From an uncultured Oscillospiraceae bacterium (GTDB taxonomy: Bacteria > Bacillota > Clostridia > Oscillospirales > Oscillospiraceae), in NCBI GenBank assembly GCA_947624065.1, contig CANQIO010000004.1, forward strand, positions 23,776-87,775: 64,000 nucleotides of DNA, in the 5' to 3' direction. Both the position numbers and the translations under genes were made by a program. Position 1 is the first letter of the stretch, and each line of letters starts with the position of its first letter. Positions 1-8,024 of this stretch are shown here, piece by piece. The notes under the pieces are model-generated. The model made no database searches and was not told where the DNA came from. It was given only the letters and a program-made list of their open reading frames with translations.

Positions 1-2
1 AT

Positions 3-1145
3 CTGGGCCATGTGTCCCACTTCCGAAAGAGCCGGGCCCTGGCGGGCGGGGACGCTCCCATCGTGTGCGTGATGAGCGGGGACTTCGTCCAGCGGGGGGA
101 GCCGGCCTGCTTCCATAAGCACGCGCGGGCCCGGGCGGCGGTCATGGCCGGGGCGGACCTGGTGTTCGAACTGCCCCTGCCCTGGTGCGTCGCGTCGGCG
201 GAGCGGTTCGCCATGGGGGCCGTGGGGCTGCTGGACGGGCTGGGGGTGGTGAGCCGCCTCTCCTTCGGCAGCGAGACGGGGGACCTGGCCCCGCTGCGGG
301 CCCTGGCACGGGCGGCGGCGGCGCCGGAGACCGTGGCGCGGATCAAGGAGATAATGGGCGCGGGCGTCCCCTTCGCCATGGCGCGGGAGGATGCGCTCCG
401 GGAGACGGTGGGGGCCGACGCGGCGCTGCTGCGGCTGCCCAACTGCATTCTGGCCGTGGAATATTTGAAGGCCCTGGAGGCCCTGGGCTCCGCCATGACG
501 CCGCTGACCACGGCGCGGACCGAGTCGGACCACGACCGGCCTTCGGACGGATCTGTGCGCAGCGCGGGGCAGCTGCGGGCCATGCTGACTGCGGGGGAGG
601 ATATCTCCGCCTACGTGCCGGATGGCATGGCGGCCCTGATCGCCGGTGAGACGGCGGCGGGCCGGGGGCCGGTGGACATGGCCGCGCTGGATCAGGCCAT
701 GATGGCCCGGCTGCGGGCGCTGGCTCCGGCGGACTTCGACGCGCTGCCCGACGCCACCGAGGGCCTGGGCAGGCGGCTGTATAAGGCCGTGCGGGAGCAG
801 GGCAGCGTGGATGCGGTGATCGGCGCGGCGGCCACCAAGCGGTATCCCACCAGCCGCCTGCGGCGGATGGCGCTGTGCGCGGCGCTGGGTATCCGGGCGG
901 ACATGGGGGGCGGGACGCCGCCCTATGCGAGGCTTCTGGCCTCCACCGAGCGGGGCCGGGCCCTGCTGCGGGACGTGAGGATGCCGGTGGTGACGAAGCC
1001 CGCCGCCGTGAAGGCCATGGGCGGGGAGGCTCTGCGGATCTTCACCCTCACGGCGGACGCCAGGGACTTTTACGTGCTGGGCTACGGCGCGCCGGAAGAG
1101 AGGACCGCCGGGTCCGACTGGCGGGCCGGCCCGACGACGGTGTGA
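3..1145 (+). CDS. tmcAL: tRNA(Met) cytidine acetate ligase, 5'-truncated
   Basis: This gene would make the enzyme that ligates acetate to the wobble cytidine of elongator tRNA-Met (family formerly YlbM, nucleotidyltransferase fold). The reading frame is already open at the window edge. It begins with L-G-H, the end of the family's N-terminal HxGH nucleotide-binding signature, so the start codon lies just outside the window. Typical family features follow: the VMSGDFVQRGEPA block near residue 25, the DLVFELP motif, and a C-terminal helical half ending at a TGA. The remaining 380 codons fit a protein of about 400 residues, so only a few N-terminal residues are missing. The next gene starts 10 bases later. 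GTG at position 12 should not be taken as the start, because it would remove the HxGH motif. Confidence 0.88.
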   Translation: MGHVSHFRKSRALAGGDAPIVCVMSGDFVQRGEPACFHKHARARAAVMAGADLVFELPLPWCVASAERFAMGAVGLLDGLGVVSRLSFGSETGDLAPLRALARAAAAPETVARIKEIMGAGVPFAMAREDALRETVGADAALLRLPNCILAVEYLKALEALGSAMTPLTTARTESDHDRPSDGSVRSAGQLRAMLTAGEDISAYVPDGMAALIAGETAAGRGPVDMAALDQAMMARLRALAPADFDALPDATEGLGRRLYKAVREQGSVDAVIGAAATKRYPTSRLRRMALCAALGIRADMGGGTPPYARLLASTERGRALLRDVRMPVVTKPAAVKAMGGEALRIFTLTADARDFYVLGYGAPEERTAGSDWRAGPTTV

Positions 1146-1155
1146 GGAAGCGGAT

Positions 1156-1944
1156 ATGAGCACCAGAAAAGAGATCGTGAGCGGCTTTTATGACCAATAT
1201 GATGAAAAGGGACGGCTGAGCAGGACCCGGCACGGCCAGCTCGAGTATGCCACCACGATGACCTATATCCACCGGTACGCGGCCAAAGGGGACAAGGTCC
1301 TGGAGATCGGCGCCGGGACCGGCAGATATTCCATCGCTCTGGCCAAAGAGGGGATGGATGTGACGGCTGTGGAGCTGGCCGAGAGCAATCTCGCGGTCCT
1401 CAGGGAAAACAGCCGGGGAATGGAGAACATCGCGTCCTTCCAAGGGGACGCCGCGGACCTGGGCCGGTTTGCTGACGACAGCTTTGATGTCACGCTGTCC
1501 CTCGGCCCCATGTATCACCTGTATGAGGCGGAGGAAGTGGACCGGGCGATCGACGAGGCGATCCGGGTCACGAAGCCGGGCGGGGTGATATTCTTCGCTT
1601 TCATATCTGTGTTTGCCATCATGTACGCGAACTACTTTTACGGCAACTGGACCGCGGGACAGGAAGAGAACTTCACGGATGACTATCAGGTGAGGCATTT
1701 CAAGGAGCAGGTCTTTACCGGTTACGATGTAACGGAGTTTGAAGGACTGTTTCAGGCAAAGCCGGTCGATCATCTCACGACTGCGGGCGTGGACGGGCTG
1801 CTGGAGCCCATTGAAAAGCGCCCGGATTTTTCCCTCTCCGATGAAGATCTCAGGGCGCTTGCGAAATGGTATCTGGCCTTTTCCGAAAAGCGGGAGCTGC
1901 TGGGGAATACGAACCACCTTTTGTATATCTGCCGGAAGCGGTAA
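1156..1944 (+). CDS. class I SAM-dependent methyltransferase
   Basis: A 262-residue protein with the Rossmann-type methyltransferase fold. Motif I (VLEIGAGTGRY, about residues 49-59) binds S-adenosylmethionine. The acidic end of beta-2 (VTAVELAESNL) and the motif SFDVTLSLGPMYHL around residue 110 are typical of Methyltransf_11/25-type enzymes acting on small molecules. The substrate cannot be read from the sequence. It starts 10 bases after tmcAL and may be co-transcribed with it. Base composition is less GC-rich than tmcAL, and falls further in the next gene, which hints that this stretch (about 1.15-2.43 kb) may be a later arrival between housekeeping genes. Confidence 0.8.
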   Translation: MSTRKEIVSGFYDQYDEKGRLSRTRHGQLEYATTMTYIHRYAAKGDKVLEIGAGTGRYSIALAKEGMDVTAVELAESNLAVLRENSRGMENIASFQGDAADLGRFADDSFDVTLSLGPMYHLYEAEEVDRAIDEAIRVTKPGGVIFFAFISVFAIMYANYFYGNWTAGQEENFTDDYQVRHFKEQVFTGYDVTEFEGLFQAKPVDHLTTAGVDGLLEPIEKRPDFSLSDEDLRALAKWYLAFSEKRELLGNTNHLLYICRKR

Positions 1945-2035
1945 AGGGAAGCTTTTATTTGCTATGACGGCACGCCGCTGCCGGCGGCCCGGTGACGGCG
2001 TGAAAGAGCGGAAAATCGAAGTTTAAAGGGATATT

Positions 2036-3496
2036 ATGCGTAGCGACTATCCAAAAATAATTGGCTGTAAAGTCTATGGAATAATTGATAGACCTATTGG
2101 CAGTTGCCACCCTCACGATAAGGAAATGATTTATCCGATAAACTACGGATATGTCAAAAATGTTTTTGCGGAGGACGGTGAAGAACAGGATATTTATCTT
2201 TTGGGCGTTGATGTTCCTGTAAATATGTTTGAGGGATGTGTTATAGCTGTATACCGCAGGTCTGATGACATTGAAGATAAGTGGATCGTATCGGCAGACG
2301 GAAAGGATTATCCAGATGAAGTCATACTCGAAAAGATAGCCTTTCAAGAACAGTTTTTTCATGGTAAGCTGCTTAGACAAATTCCCGTTTGCAGGGGGCA
2401 TGCCCCTTTCTCTGATTGGATATCGCCTATGGATGAAAAACTATTGCAAATCGAAGACCGGTATGAAAAGCTCGCCGCCCGGATGGAGGCGCCGGAGACC
2501 TATGCGGACCCGGCGGCCTATGGGGCGCTGGCCAAGGAGCGGCGGGAGCTGGAGCCGGTGGTGGACGCCTGGCGGGAGGTCAGGCGCTTGCGCGCGTCCG
2601 CGGCGGAGGCCCAGACGCTGCTGGACACCGAGACGGACCCGGAGCTGCGCGCTCTGGCCCGGGAGGAGCTGGACGGGGCGCTGGCGGCGCTGCCGGAGGC
2701 GGAGTTGGCGCTGAAAAAGCTGCTGCTGCCAAAGGACCCCAACGACGGGAAAAACGTCATCGTGGAGATCCGCGGCGGCGTGGGCGGGGAGGAGTCGGCG
2801 CTGTTCGCCGCCAGCCTCTACCGGATGTACGCCATGTACGCCGAGCGCCGGGGCTGGCAGGTCGCCATCGCCAACCTCAACGAGACGGACCTGGGCGGGA
2901 TGAAAGAGGTCAGCTTCGTGGTGGAGGGCGAGGGCGCCTTCTCCCGGCTGAAATTCGAGAGCGGCGTCCACCGGGTGCAGCGGGTGCCGGAGACGGAGAC
3001 CCAGGGGCGGGTGCATACCTCCACCGCCACCGTGGCGGTGCTGCCGGAGATGGACGAGCAGGAGTTCAAGCTGGACATGAACGAGCTGCGCATCGACGTG
3101 TTCCGCTCTTCCGGAGCCGGCGGCCAGAAGGTCAACAAGACCTCCTCTGCCATCCGGGTGACCCACATCCCCACCGGCACGGTGGTGGAGTGCCAGGACG
3201 AGCGCAGCCAGTATAAAAACAAGGCCAGGGCCCTGTCCATCCTGGCGTCCCGCCTGGCCCAGGCGGAGCGGGAAAAGCAGGATGCCCAGCGGGCCGACGA
3301 GCGGCGCAGCCAGGTGGGCGCGGGCATGCGCAACGAGCGCATCCGGACCTATAACTTCCCCCAGGGGCGGGTCACGGACCACCGGATCGGCCTGACCCTC
3401 TATAAGATCGACGCGGTGATGAACGGGGACCTGGACGAGCTCATCGACGGGCTCATCACCGCCGATCAGGCGGAAAAACTGCGGCAAGAGGCGTGA
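2036..3496 (+). CDS. prfA: inorganic pyrophosphatase-like domain fused in frame to peptide chain release factor 1
   Basis: One uninterrupted 486-codon frame holds two unrelated proteins. Residues 1 to about 115 resemble the short inorganic-diphosphatase family of Clostridia ([37 protein letters not shown]). From Met132 (ATG at 2429) to the end is a full-length RF1 of 355 residues: the stop-codon recognition tripeptide region RVPETE (PxT type) and the peptidyl-tRNA hydrolysis motif GAGGQ are present. RF1 releases peptides at UAA and UAG. The first part is visibly AT-rich, the RF1 part strongly GC-rich, and the change is abrupt near 2430. No Shine-Dalgarno sequence precedes the internal ATG at 2429. 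An AGGGG-CATG-CCCCT hairpin followed by TTTCTCT (2393-2413) sits inside the frame like an old terminator. RF1 may be made as a fusion or from the internal start. The coding assignment is sure; the fusion as an expressed protein is not. Confidence 0.85.
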   Translation: MRSDYPKIIGCKVYGIIDRPIGSCHPHDKEMIYPINYGYVKNVFAEDGEEQDIYLLGVDVPVNMFEGCVIAVYRRSDDIEDKWIVSADGKDYPDEVILEKIAFQEQFFHGKLLRQIPVCRGHAPFSDWISPMDEKLLQIEDRYEKLAARMEAPETYADPAAYGALAKERRELEPVVDAWREVRRLRASAAEAQTLLDTETDPELRALAREELDGALAALPEAELALKKLLLPKDPNDGKNVIVEIRGGVGGEESALFAASLYRMYAMYAERRGWQVAIANLNETDLGGMKEVSFVVEGEGAFSRLKFESGVHRVQRVPETETQGRVHTSTATVAVLPEMDEQEFKLDMNELRIDVFRSSGAGGQKVNKTSSAIRVTHIPTGTVVECQDERSQYKNKARALSILASRLAQAEREKQDAQRADERRSQVGAGMRNERIRTYNFPQGRVTDHRIGLTLYKIDAVMNGDLDELIDGLITADQAEKLRQEA

Positions 3497-3500
3497 TGAC

Positions 3501-4757
3501 GTGAAAACGGAGCGTATCGGGAGCGACATCGCCCGCGCGGCGGAGATCATCTGCGCCGGGGGCCTGACGGCCGTGCCCACGGAGACGGTGTACGGCCTGG
3601 CGGCCAACGGCCTGGACGCCGGGGCGGTGGAGAAGATATACGAGGTGAAGGGCCGGCCGGCGGTGAAGCCCCTGAGCCTGATGGTGCCGGACAGGACGGC
3701 GCTGGACGTATACGGCAGCCAGGTCCCACGGGGCGCCCGAGTGCTGGCGGAGAGGTTCTGGCCGGGACCGCTGACCATCGTGGTGCGGGCGGCTGCGGGC
3801 ATCCCCGCCATCGTGCTGGCGGGGGGCGACACGGTGGGGCTGCGGTGTCCCGCCAGCGAAAAGACCCTGGAGCTGCTGCGGCGGTGCGCGCTGCCGCTGG
3901 CGGCGCCTTCCGCCAATCCCTCCGGCGCGCCCAGCCCCAAGACGGCGGACCAGGTGGCGGCGTATTTCGACGGGAAGATCGACGCCATCATCGACGGCGG
4001 GCCCTGCGGCGTGGGTGTGGAGAGCACCATCATCGACCTGGCCCGCCGGCCGTGGCGCATCCTGCGGCAGGGGGGACTGCCGGAGGCGGACATCCGGGAG
4101 GCGCTGATCGGCTCGCTGCGCATCGTGGGCGTCACCGGCGGCACCGGCGCGGGAAAATCCACCGCGCTGGAGGCGCTGCGGGACCGGGGGGCTCTTGTCA
4201 TCGACGCGGATAAGGTGTATCATGAACTCTGCGCCGGAGGCGGGGCCATGCTGGCGGAGATTGGGGCGCGGTTCCCCGGTGCGGTGGAGAACGGAGCGTT
4301 GCAGCGCAAGAAGCTGGGCGCGGCGGTGTTCGCCGACCCGGCGGCCCTGGCGGAGCTGGACCGGATCACCCAAAAGCACGTCATCGCCGCCATCGAGGAT
4401 ATGCTGGCCCAGCACGCCGCCTTCGGCGGGCAGTGGGCGGCGATCGACGCCATCAACCTGATCGGCACCAGCCTGGAGAGCCGGTTCTGCGCCTTGGTGG
4501 GCGTGCTGGCATCGGAAGAGGTCCGGGCGGAGCGGCTGATGGCCCGGGAGGGCGTGAGCCGGGAGTACGCCATGCTGCGCATCCGGGCGCAGAAGCCGGA
4601 CAGCTATTTCCGGGAGCACTGCACCCATATTTTGTCCAACAACGGCGGCCGGGAGGATTTCCGGCGGGCCTGCGATATACTATTTGACGATCTTATGGAG
4701 GGACAAAATGGACGAGAAAAAGAAGGAGCTGTTTTATCAGCCCAAGAACGGCTATGA
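3501..4757 (+). CDS. TsaC/YrdC threonylcarbamoyl-AMP synthase fused to dephospho-CoA kinase
   Basis: Residues 1 to about 205 are a TsaC/Sua5 (YrdC) domain, which makes threonylcarbamoyl-AMP for the t6A37 modification of ANN-reading tRNAs. Visible signatures are PTETVYGLAANG, KGRP..KPLS, the W-P-GPLTIV block and the PSANPSG motif. Residues about 206-418 are CoaE, the last step of coenzyme A synthesis: P-loop GGTGAGKST, DADKVYHEL, and a C-terminal lid containing SREYAMLRIRAQ. There is no stop or start codon pair between them. The YrdC part lacks the extra C-terminal Sua5 domain; CoaE takes that place. The frame starts 4 bases after the prfA stop and overlaps the next gene by 50 bases. The two activities have no metabolic link known to me, so the fusion may serve co-expression. 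Confidence 0.85.
   Translation: MKTERIGSDIARAAEIICAGGLTAVPTETVYGLAANGLDAGAVEKIYEVKGRPAVKPLSLMVPDRTALDVYGSQVPRGARVLAERFWPGPLTIVVRAAAGIPAIVLAGGDTVGLRCPASEKTLELLRRCALPLAAPSANPSGAPSPKTADQVAAYFDGKIDAIIDGGPCGVGVESTIIDLARRPWRILRQGGLPEADIREALIGSLRIVGVTGGTGAGKSTALEALRDRGALVIDADKVYHELCAGGGAMLAEIGARFPGAVENGALQRKKLGAAVFADPAALAELDRITQKHVIAAIEDMLAQHAAFGGQWAAIDAINLIGTSLESRFCALVGVLASEEVRAERLMAREGVSREYAMLRIRAQKPDSYFREHCTHILSNNGGREDFRRACDILFDDLMEGQNGREKEGAVLSAQERL
4697..4702 (+). promoter_or_regulatory. ribosome binding site deciding the M18 start
   Basis: GGAGGG lies 5 bases before ATG 4708, inside the end of the coaE part. It supports ATG 4708 over the in-frame ATG at 4684, which has no such site. Confidence 0.7.
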
Positions 4758-6090
4758 CCGCATCGACGTGGCCGGACGGCTGGCCATGGAGGACTACTGC
4801 AAGGGCTATATGGCGTATCTGGACGCGGCCCGCACGGAGCGGGAGGCGGTGCGCGAGGCCGTGAAGCTGGCCGAGGCGGCCGGGTTCGCGGACGTGAGCG
4901 CGCTGGCCGGCCCCATCGCGCCGGGCCAGAAGGTCTACCACAGCGTGCGGGGCAAGGCCCTGCTGCTGGCGGTGGGCGGCAAAAAGCCCATGAAAGACGG
5001 CGTGGTGGTGGAGGCCGCCCACATCGACTCCCCCCGGCTGGATCTGAAGCAGCGGCCCCTGTTCGAGGACAGCGAGATGGGCTATCTGCGCACCCACTAT
5101 TACGGCGGCATCAAGAAATACCAGTGGACCGCCATCCCCCTGGAGCTGCACGGCGTGGTGGCGCTGAAGGACGGCTCCACCGTGGACGTGGTCATCGGCC
5201 GGGACCCGGAGGACCCCCAGTTCGTGGTCACGGACCTGCTGCCCCACTTGGCGGCGGACCAGATGCAGAAGACCCTGGCCAAGGGCATCGAGGGCGAAAA
5301 GCTCTGCATCCTGGCCGGCAGCGTGCCCTATGAGGGCGAGGGGAACGACCGGGTGAAGCTGGCGGTGATGAGCCTGCTCAACGACCGCTACGGCATCACC
5401 GAGGAGGACTTCATCTCCGCGGAGCTGGAGGTGGTGCCCGCCTTCGACGTGCGGGAGCTGGGCCTGGACCGGAGCCTCATCGGCGGCTACGGCCAGGACG
5501 ACCGGGTCTGCGTTTATGCGGAGCTGGCGGCCATTTTGGAGCAGACCGCGCCGGAGCGCACGGCGGTGTGCATCCTGGCGGACAAGGAAGAGATCGGCTC
5601 CGTGGGCATATCCGGCATGCGCAGCCAGGCCTTCGAGCGGTTCATCGGCCAGCTGGCGGGCGACACCGGGCTGGTGCAGGAGTGCTTCTCCAACAGCCTG
5701 TGCATCTCCGCGGACGTGACGGTGGCCTTCGATCCCATGTATCCGGAGGTGTGCGAGAAGCAGAACGCCGCCCGCATCAACTACGGCGTGGGCTTCAGCA
5801 AGTTCACCGGCTCCCGGGGCAAGTCCGGCTCCAACGACGCCTCGGCGGAGGTGGTGGCCACCGTGCGGCGCATCTGCGACGAGGCCGGCGTGGCCTGGCA
5901 GATGTGCGAGCTGGGCAAGGTGGACCAGGGCGGCGGCGGCACCGTGGCCGGGTTCATGGCCGACCGGGACATCGACACCATCGACGCCGGCGTGCCGGTG
6001 CTGAGCATGCACGCCCCCTTCGAGACCACCGCCAAGTTCGACTGCTACATGACCTATAAGTGCATGAAGGCGGCATACGAGGCAAAATAA
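4708..6090 (+). CDS. M18 family aminopeptidase
   Basis: A 460-residue zinc aminopeptidase of the M18 (aspartyl aminopeptidase/ApeA-like) family, which removes N-terminal residues from cytoplasmic peptides. Metal and catalytic landmarks are AAHIDSPRLDLK near residue 112 (metal His, Asp), DKEEIGSVG near residue 292 (catalytic and metal Glu pair), and the final SMHAPFETTAKFD with the last metal His. The length is as expected for the family. The coding region overlaps the end of tsaC-coaE by 50 bases, indicating a tightly packed transcript. A strong hairpin terminator follows at 6111-6150. Confidence in the family is high; substrate preference is not visible. Confidence 0.9.
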   Translation: MDEKKKELFYQPKNGYDRIDVAGRLAMEDYCKGYMAYLDAARTEREAVREAVKLAEAAGFADVSALAGPIAPGQKVYHSVRGKALLLAVGGKKPMKDGVVVEAAHIDSPRLDLKQRPLFEDSEMGYLRTHYYGGIKKYQWTAIPLELHGVVALKDGSTVDVVIGRDPEDPQFVVTDLLPHLAADQMQKTLAKGIEGEKLCILAGSVPYEGEGNDRVKLAVMSLLNDRYGITEEDFISAELEVVPAFDVRELGLDRSLIGGYGQDDRVCVYAELAAILEQTAPERTAVCILADKEEIGSVGISGMRSQAFERFIGQLAGDTGLVQECFSNSLCISADVTVAFDPMYPEVCEKQNAARINYGVGFSKFTGSRGKSGSNDASAEVVATVRRICDEAGVAWQMCELGKVDQGGGGTVAGFMADRDIDTIDAGVPVLSMHAPFETTAKFDCYMTYKCMKAAYEAK

Positions 6091-6110
6091 ACGCCCGCAG
6101 CTGTGATAGG

Positions 6111-6150
6111 ATCACCCGAGACCGGGAAAACTGGTCTCGGGTGATTTTTA
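6111..6150 (+). terminator. intrinsic terminator after the M18 gene
   Basis: A perfect 13-bp stem (6111-6123 with 6133-6145), 9-base loop, then TTTTTA. It ends only 1 base before the TTG start proposed for tepA, so it may also fold over the start region of that gene. Confidence 0.85.
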
Positions 6151-6151
6151 C

Positions 6152-6790
6152 TTGGACGAGAACAAGCGGGAAGAGATCAAAGAGATGGGGACCAGCGCGC
6201 CCTCGGAGATCCAGGTGCTGACCATCATCGGTCAGATCGAGGGCCACCAGGCGCTGGCGGAGGAGAACAAGACCACAAAGTATGAGCATGTGCTGCCCCT
6301 GCTGGCGGCGGTGGAGGAGTCCCGGGACGTAAAGGGGCTGCTCATCCTGCTCAACACCGTGGGCGGGGACATCGAGGCGGGCCTGGCCATCGCCGAGCTC
6401 ATCGCCGGCATGCGCAAGCCCACCGCCTCGCTGGTGCTGGGCGGCGGCCACTCCATCGGCGTGCCCCTGGCCGTGGCGGCGAAAAGGAGCTTCATCGCGC
6501 CCAGCGCCTCCATGACCATCCATCCTGTGCGGATGAATGGCACGGTCATCGGCGTCAGCCAGACCTATGAGTACTTTGCCCGGACCCAGGAGCGGATCGT
6601 GCGGTTCGTCACCGCCAACTCCCACATCGGCCGGGAGCGGTTCCTGGAGTATATGCTCCGGACGGGGGAGCTGGCCAACGACGTGGGCAGCATCATTGAC
6701 GGCCGGGAGGCGGTGGACTGCGGGCTCATGGACGATCTGGGGAGCCTGGCGGACGCGCTGGCATGGCTGCATGGGGCGGCGGGAAACTAG
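6152..6790 (+). CDS. tepA: TepA/ClpP-like membrane-associated serine protease
   Basis: A 212-residue protein of the ClpP/crotonase fold close to Bacillus TepA (YmfB), a protein implicated in clearing or translocating secretory proteins. Family blocks are clear: LTIIGQIEGH, NKTTKYEH, LLILLNTVGGDIEAGLAIAE, the nucleophile region LGGGHSIGVP, and MTIHPVRMNG with the candidate catalytic His. The start is uncertain. TTG 6152 lies directly behind the terminator without a ribosome site, while ATG 6185 gives 201 residues and still keeps every conserved block. It is the last gene before the tRNA promoter. Family assignment is confident. Confidence 0.85.
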   Translation: MDENKREEIKEMGTSAPSEIQVLTIIGQIEGHQALAEENKTTKYEHVLPLLAAVEESRDVKGLLILLNTVGGDIEAGLAIAELIAGMRKPTASLVLGGGHSIGVPLAVAAKRSFIAPSASMTIHPVRMNGTVIGVSQTYEYFARTQERIVRFVTANSHIGRERFLEYMLRTGELANDVGSIIDGREAVDCGLMDDLGSLADALAWLHGAAGN

Positions 6791-6835
6791 CGGCGCCCGG
6801 CGAAAAATAAGGCGGCCGCCGGCCGAAAAAATTCC

Positions 6836-6864
6836 TTGACATTTAATGCCTTTTGTGTCATAAT
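6836..6864 (+). promoter_or_regulatory. sigma-A-type promoter for tRNA-Gln
   Basis: TTGACA (6836-6841), a 17-base spacer and CATAAT (6859-6864), ending 18 bases before the mature tRNA. Confidence 0.8.
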
Positions 6865-6882
6865 GCACACCGTTACAGACGT

Positions 6883-6956
6883 AGCGGGATTGTGTAAAGG
6901 TAGCACAGCGGACTCTGACTCCGTATGTGAGGGTTCGAATCCTTCTCCCGCTGCCA
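6883..6956 (+). tRNA. tRNA-Gln (anticodon CUG)
   Basis: A complete cloverleaf: acceptor arm AGCGGGA paired with TCCCGCT, D arm, anticodon stem GCGGA/TCCGT with loop CTCTGAC giving anticodon CTG, T arm with TTCGAAT loop, discriminator G and an encoded CCA (6954-6956). CUG anticodon reads CAG codons, which suits this GC-rich coding style. Confidence 0.92.
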
Positions 6957-6957
6957 A

Positions 6958-7008
6958 GAGAAAACCCTTGGTATAACGGTTAAACGCCGTTGTACCAAGG
7001 GTTTTCTC
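6958..7008 (+). terminator. terminator-like hairpin behind tRNA-Gln
   Basis: A 16-bp perfect inverted repeat (6958-6973 with 6993-7008) with an inner ACGG/CCGT pairing starts 1 base after the CCA end. The 3' arm contains TTTT inside the stem, so it can terminate in both directions. Confidence 0.7.
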
Positions 7009-7207
7009 GTGTTATATGTGTTATAGTCTGTTAACCCTTTGGTACACAGTGAATACACAGTAATTAGAGCCTGTTTAGGGCGGCGCTCGTCTTTCATACT
7101 CTCCAACATGGCGGTCCCGCAGTTCTCACCGCCTGGATCGTCTTTTCCGGGGCCTCCTCGTCCACCTTCGCCGGGGTGATCCCCCTTGATGGTCTTATTG
7201 TAGAATA
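7009..7207. other. non-coding stretch behind tRNA-Gln
   Basis: About 200 bases with no supported gene. A minus-strand frame spans it but also crosses the tRNA and its hairpin, so I do not accept it. The position behind a tRNA and the change of base composition suggest the scar of an integrated element, but no integrase or attachment repeat is visible. Confidence 0.4.
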
Positions 7208-7256
7208 TCTGAGCATAGATAACAATTGGCAAAGGCTACAAATATCTATGCTTAGA
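7208..7256. repeat. 14-bp inverted repeat upstream of the RHH/toxin genes
   Basis: TCTGAGCATAGATA (7208-7221) and TATCTATGCTTAGA (7243-7256) are inverted copies with one wobble position, separated by 21 bases. It lies about 100 bases before the ribbon-helix-helix gene and could be an autoregulatory operator or part of the promoter; this is inference from position. Confidence 0.55.
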
Positions 7257-7356
7257 TTTGTATATAATGTATTTAGGTACAGATTGATTTGCGTGTTATA
7301 ATATGGCTATACTAGGGGAGAGGGAACGATATGACCCGATCCCGGAGGGGACAGAT

Positions 7357-7551
7357 ATGGCAGAAAAGACAGAGGCCCAGAAGAAGGCCCAAAAGAAGTA
7401 CATGGAAAGGTTTGCCATAGCGCGGGTCAGAGTGCCCATAGAAAAATACGGGCACATACAGGCCCACGCAGAGGCCCACGGGGAAAGCGTGAACGGCTTC
7501 ATTACCAGGGCTATTGATGAAACCATCGAGCGGGACAGCGGAAAGGAGTGA
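7357..7551 (+). CDS. small ribbon-helix-helix (Arc/MetJ-type) protein
   Basis: A 64-residue basic protein. The pattern FAIARVRVPIEKYGHIQAHAEAHGESVNGFITRAIDE matches the ribbon-helix-helix DNA-binding fold: a short beta strand (ARVRVP), helix A, a GES turn, and helix B (NGFITRAI). Such proteins commonly act as antitoxins or plasmid-type repressors. The start is ATG 7357, chosen because GGAGGGG lies 6 bases upstream; an in-frame ATG at 7303 has no such site. The next gene begins 6 bases after its stop, so the three-gene toxin-antitoxin patch is probably one transcript. Confidence 0.72.
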   Translation: MAEKTEAQKKAQKKYMERFAIARVRVPIEKYGHIQAHAEAHGESVNGFITRAIDETIERDSGKE

Positions 7552-7557
7552 GCACCT

Positions 7558-7779
7558 ATGAGCGAAAAGGAAATGTGCATCAAGCTGCTGGACAGTGTGC
7601 CGGAGTATAAGATCGGCTATGTGCTTGCCTATATCCAGGGCATCACAGCCGATGAAGCAGAAGACGACGCCTATTGCGCAGGACTGTATCAGAGCTATTT
7701 AAACGACGCGGACCCGCACAAGCACGATACTATCACATTGGAGGCGCTGGCCGCCGATCTGGGGGTACAGCTCCCGTGA
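7558..7779 (+). CDS. putative antitoxin partner of RelE-type toxin
   Basis: A 73-residue acidic protein (many Asp and Glu, for example ADEAEDDAYC and NDADPHKHDT) that I recognise only as the kind of small protein placed directly before RelE/ParE-like toxins in Clostridia. It has no clear DNA-binding motif of its own, and the RHH protein upstream might supply that. Its stop codon overlaps the GTG start of the toxin (GTGA), the translational coupling usual for antitoxin-toxin pairs. Function is inferred from size, charge and neighbours. Confidence 0.6.
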   Translation: MSEKEMCIKLLDSVPEYKIGYVLAYIQGITADEAEDDAYCAGLYQSYLNDADPHKHDTITLEALAADLGVQLP

Positions 7780-8024
7780 AGTATCAAATTATCATCGAGA
7801 AACGGGCAGAGAAGTTCATCCGCAAGCAGACGAAAGACAACCAGGTCCGGTTGCTTACGGCGATATACAAGCTCCCGCTCGTCGGCGACATAAGGCCGTT
7901 GGAGGGAACGCCTGGTAATTACCGGCTCCGTGTCGGAACATTCCGGGTGATCTATACGGTGGAGCAGGAGATCGTAACCGTACGGGTGCTGGACGCCGGC
8001 AACCGTGGGGATGTGTACAAGTGA
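7776..8024 (+). CDS. RelE/ParE superfamily toxin
   Basis: An 82-residue protein with the compact RelE fold pattern: beta-1 YQIIIEKRAEKFIRKQ, two helices, then GDIRPLEGTPGNYRLRVGTFRVIYTVEQEIVTVRVLDAGNRGDVYK. The RLRVGTFRVIY strand and the terminal R-G-D-V-Y are hallmarks of the family, whose members cleave mRNA on the ribosome or inhibit gyrase. The GTG start at 7776 overlaps the preceding stop by the GTGA arrangement. The frame could be extended upstream inside the antitoxin gene, but that would give no family similarity. Whether it is an active toxin is not shown. Confidence 0.78.
   Translation: MKYQIIIEKRAEKFIRKQTKDNQVRLLTAIYKLPLVGDIRPLEGTPGNYRLRVGTFRVIYTVEQEIVTVRVLDAGNRGDVYK

Noticed and set aside
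6873..7232. Minus-strand frame of about 119 codons behind and across tRNA-Gln
   Set aside because: It includes the antisense of the tRNA and of its terminator hairpin, with no ribosome site and no family.
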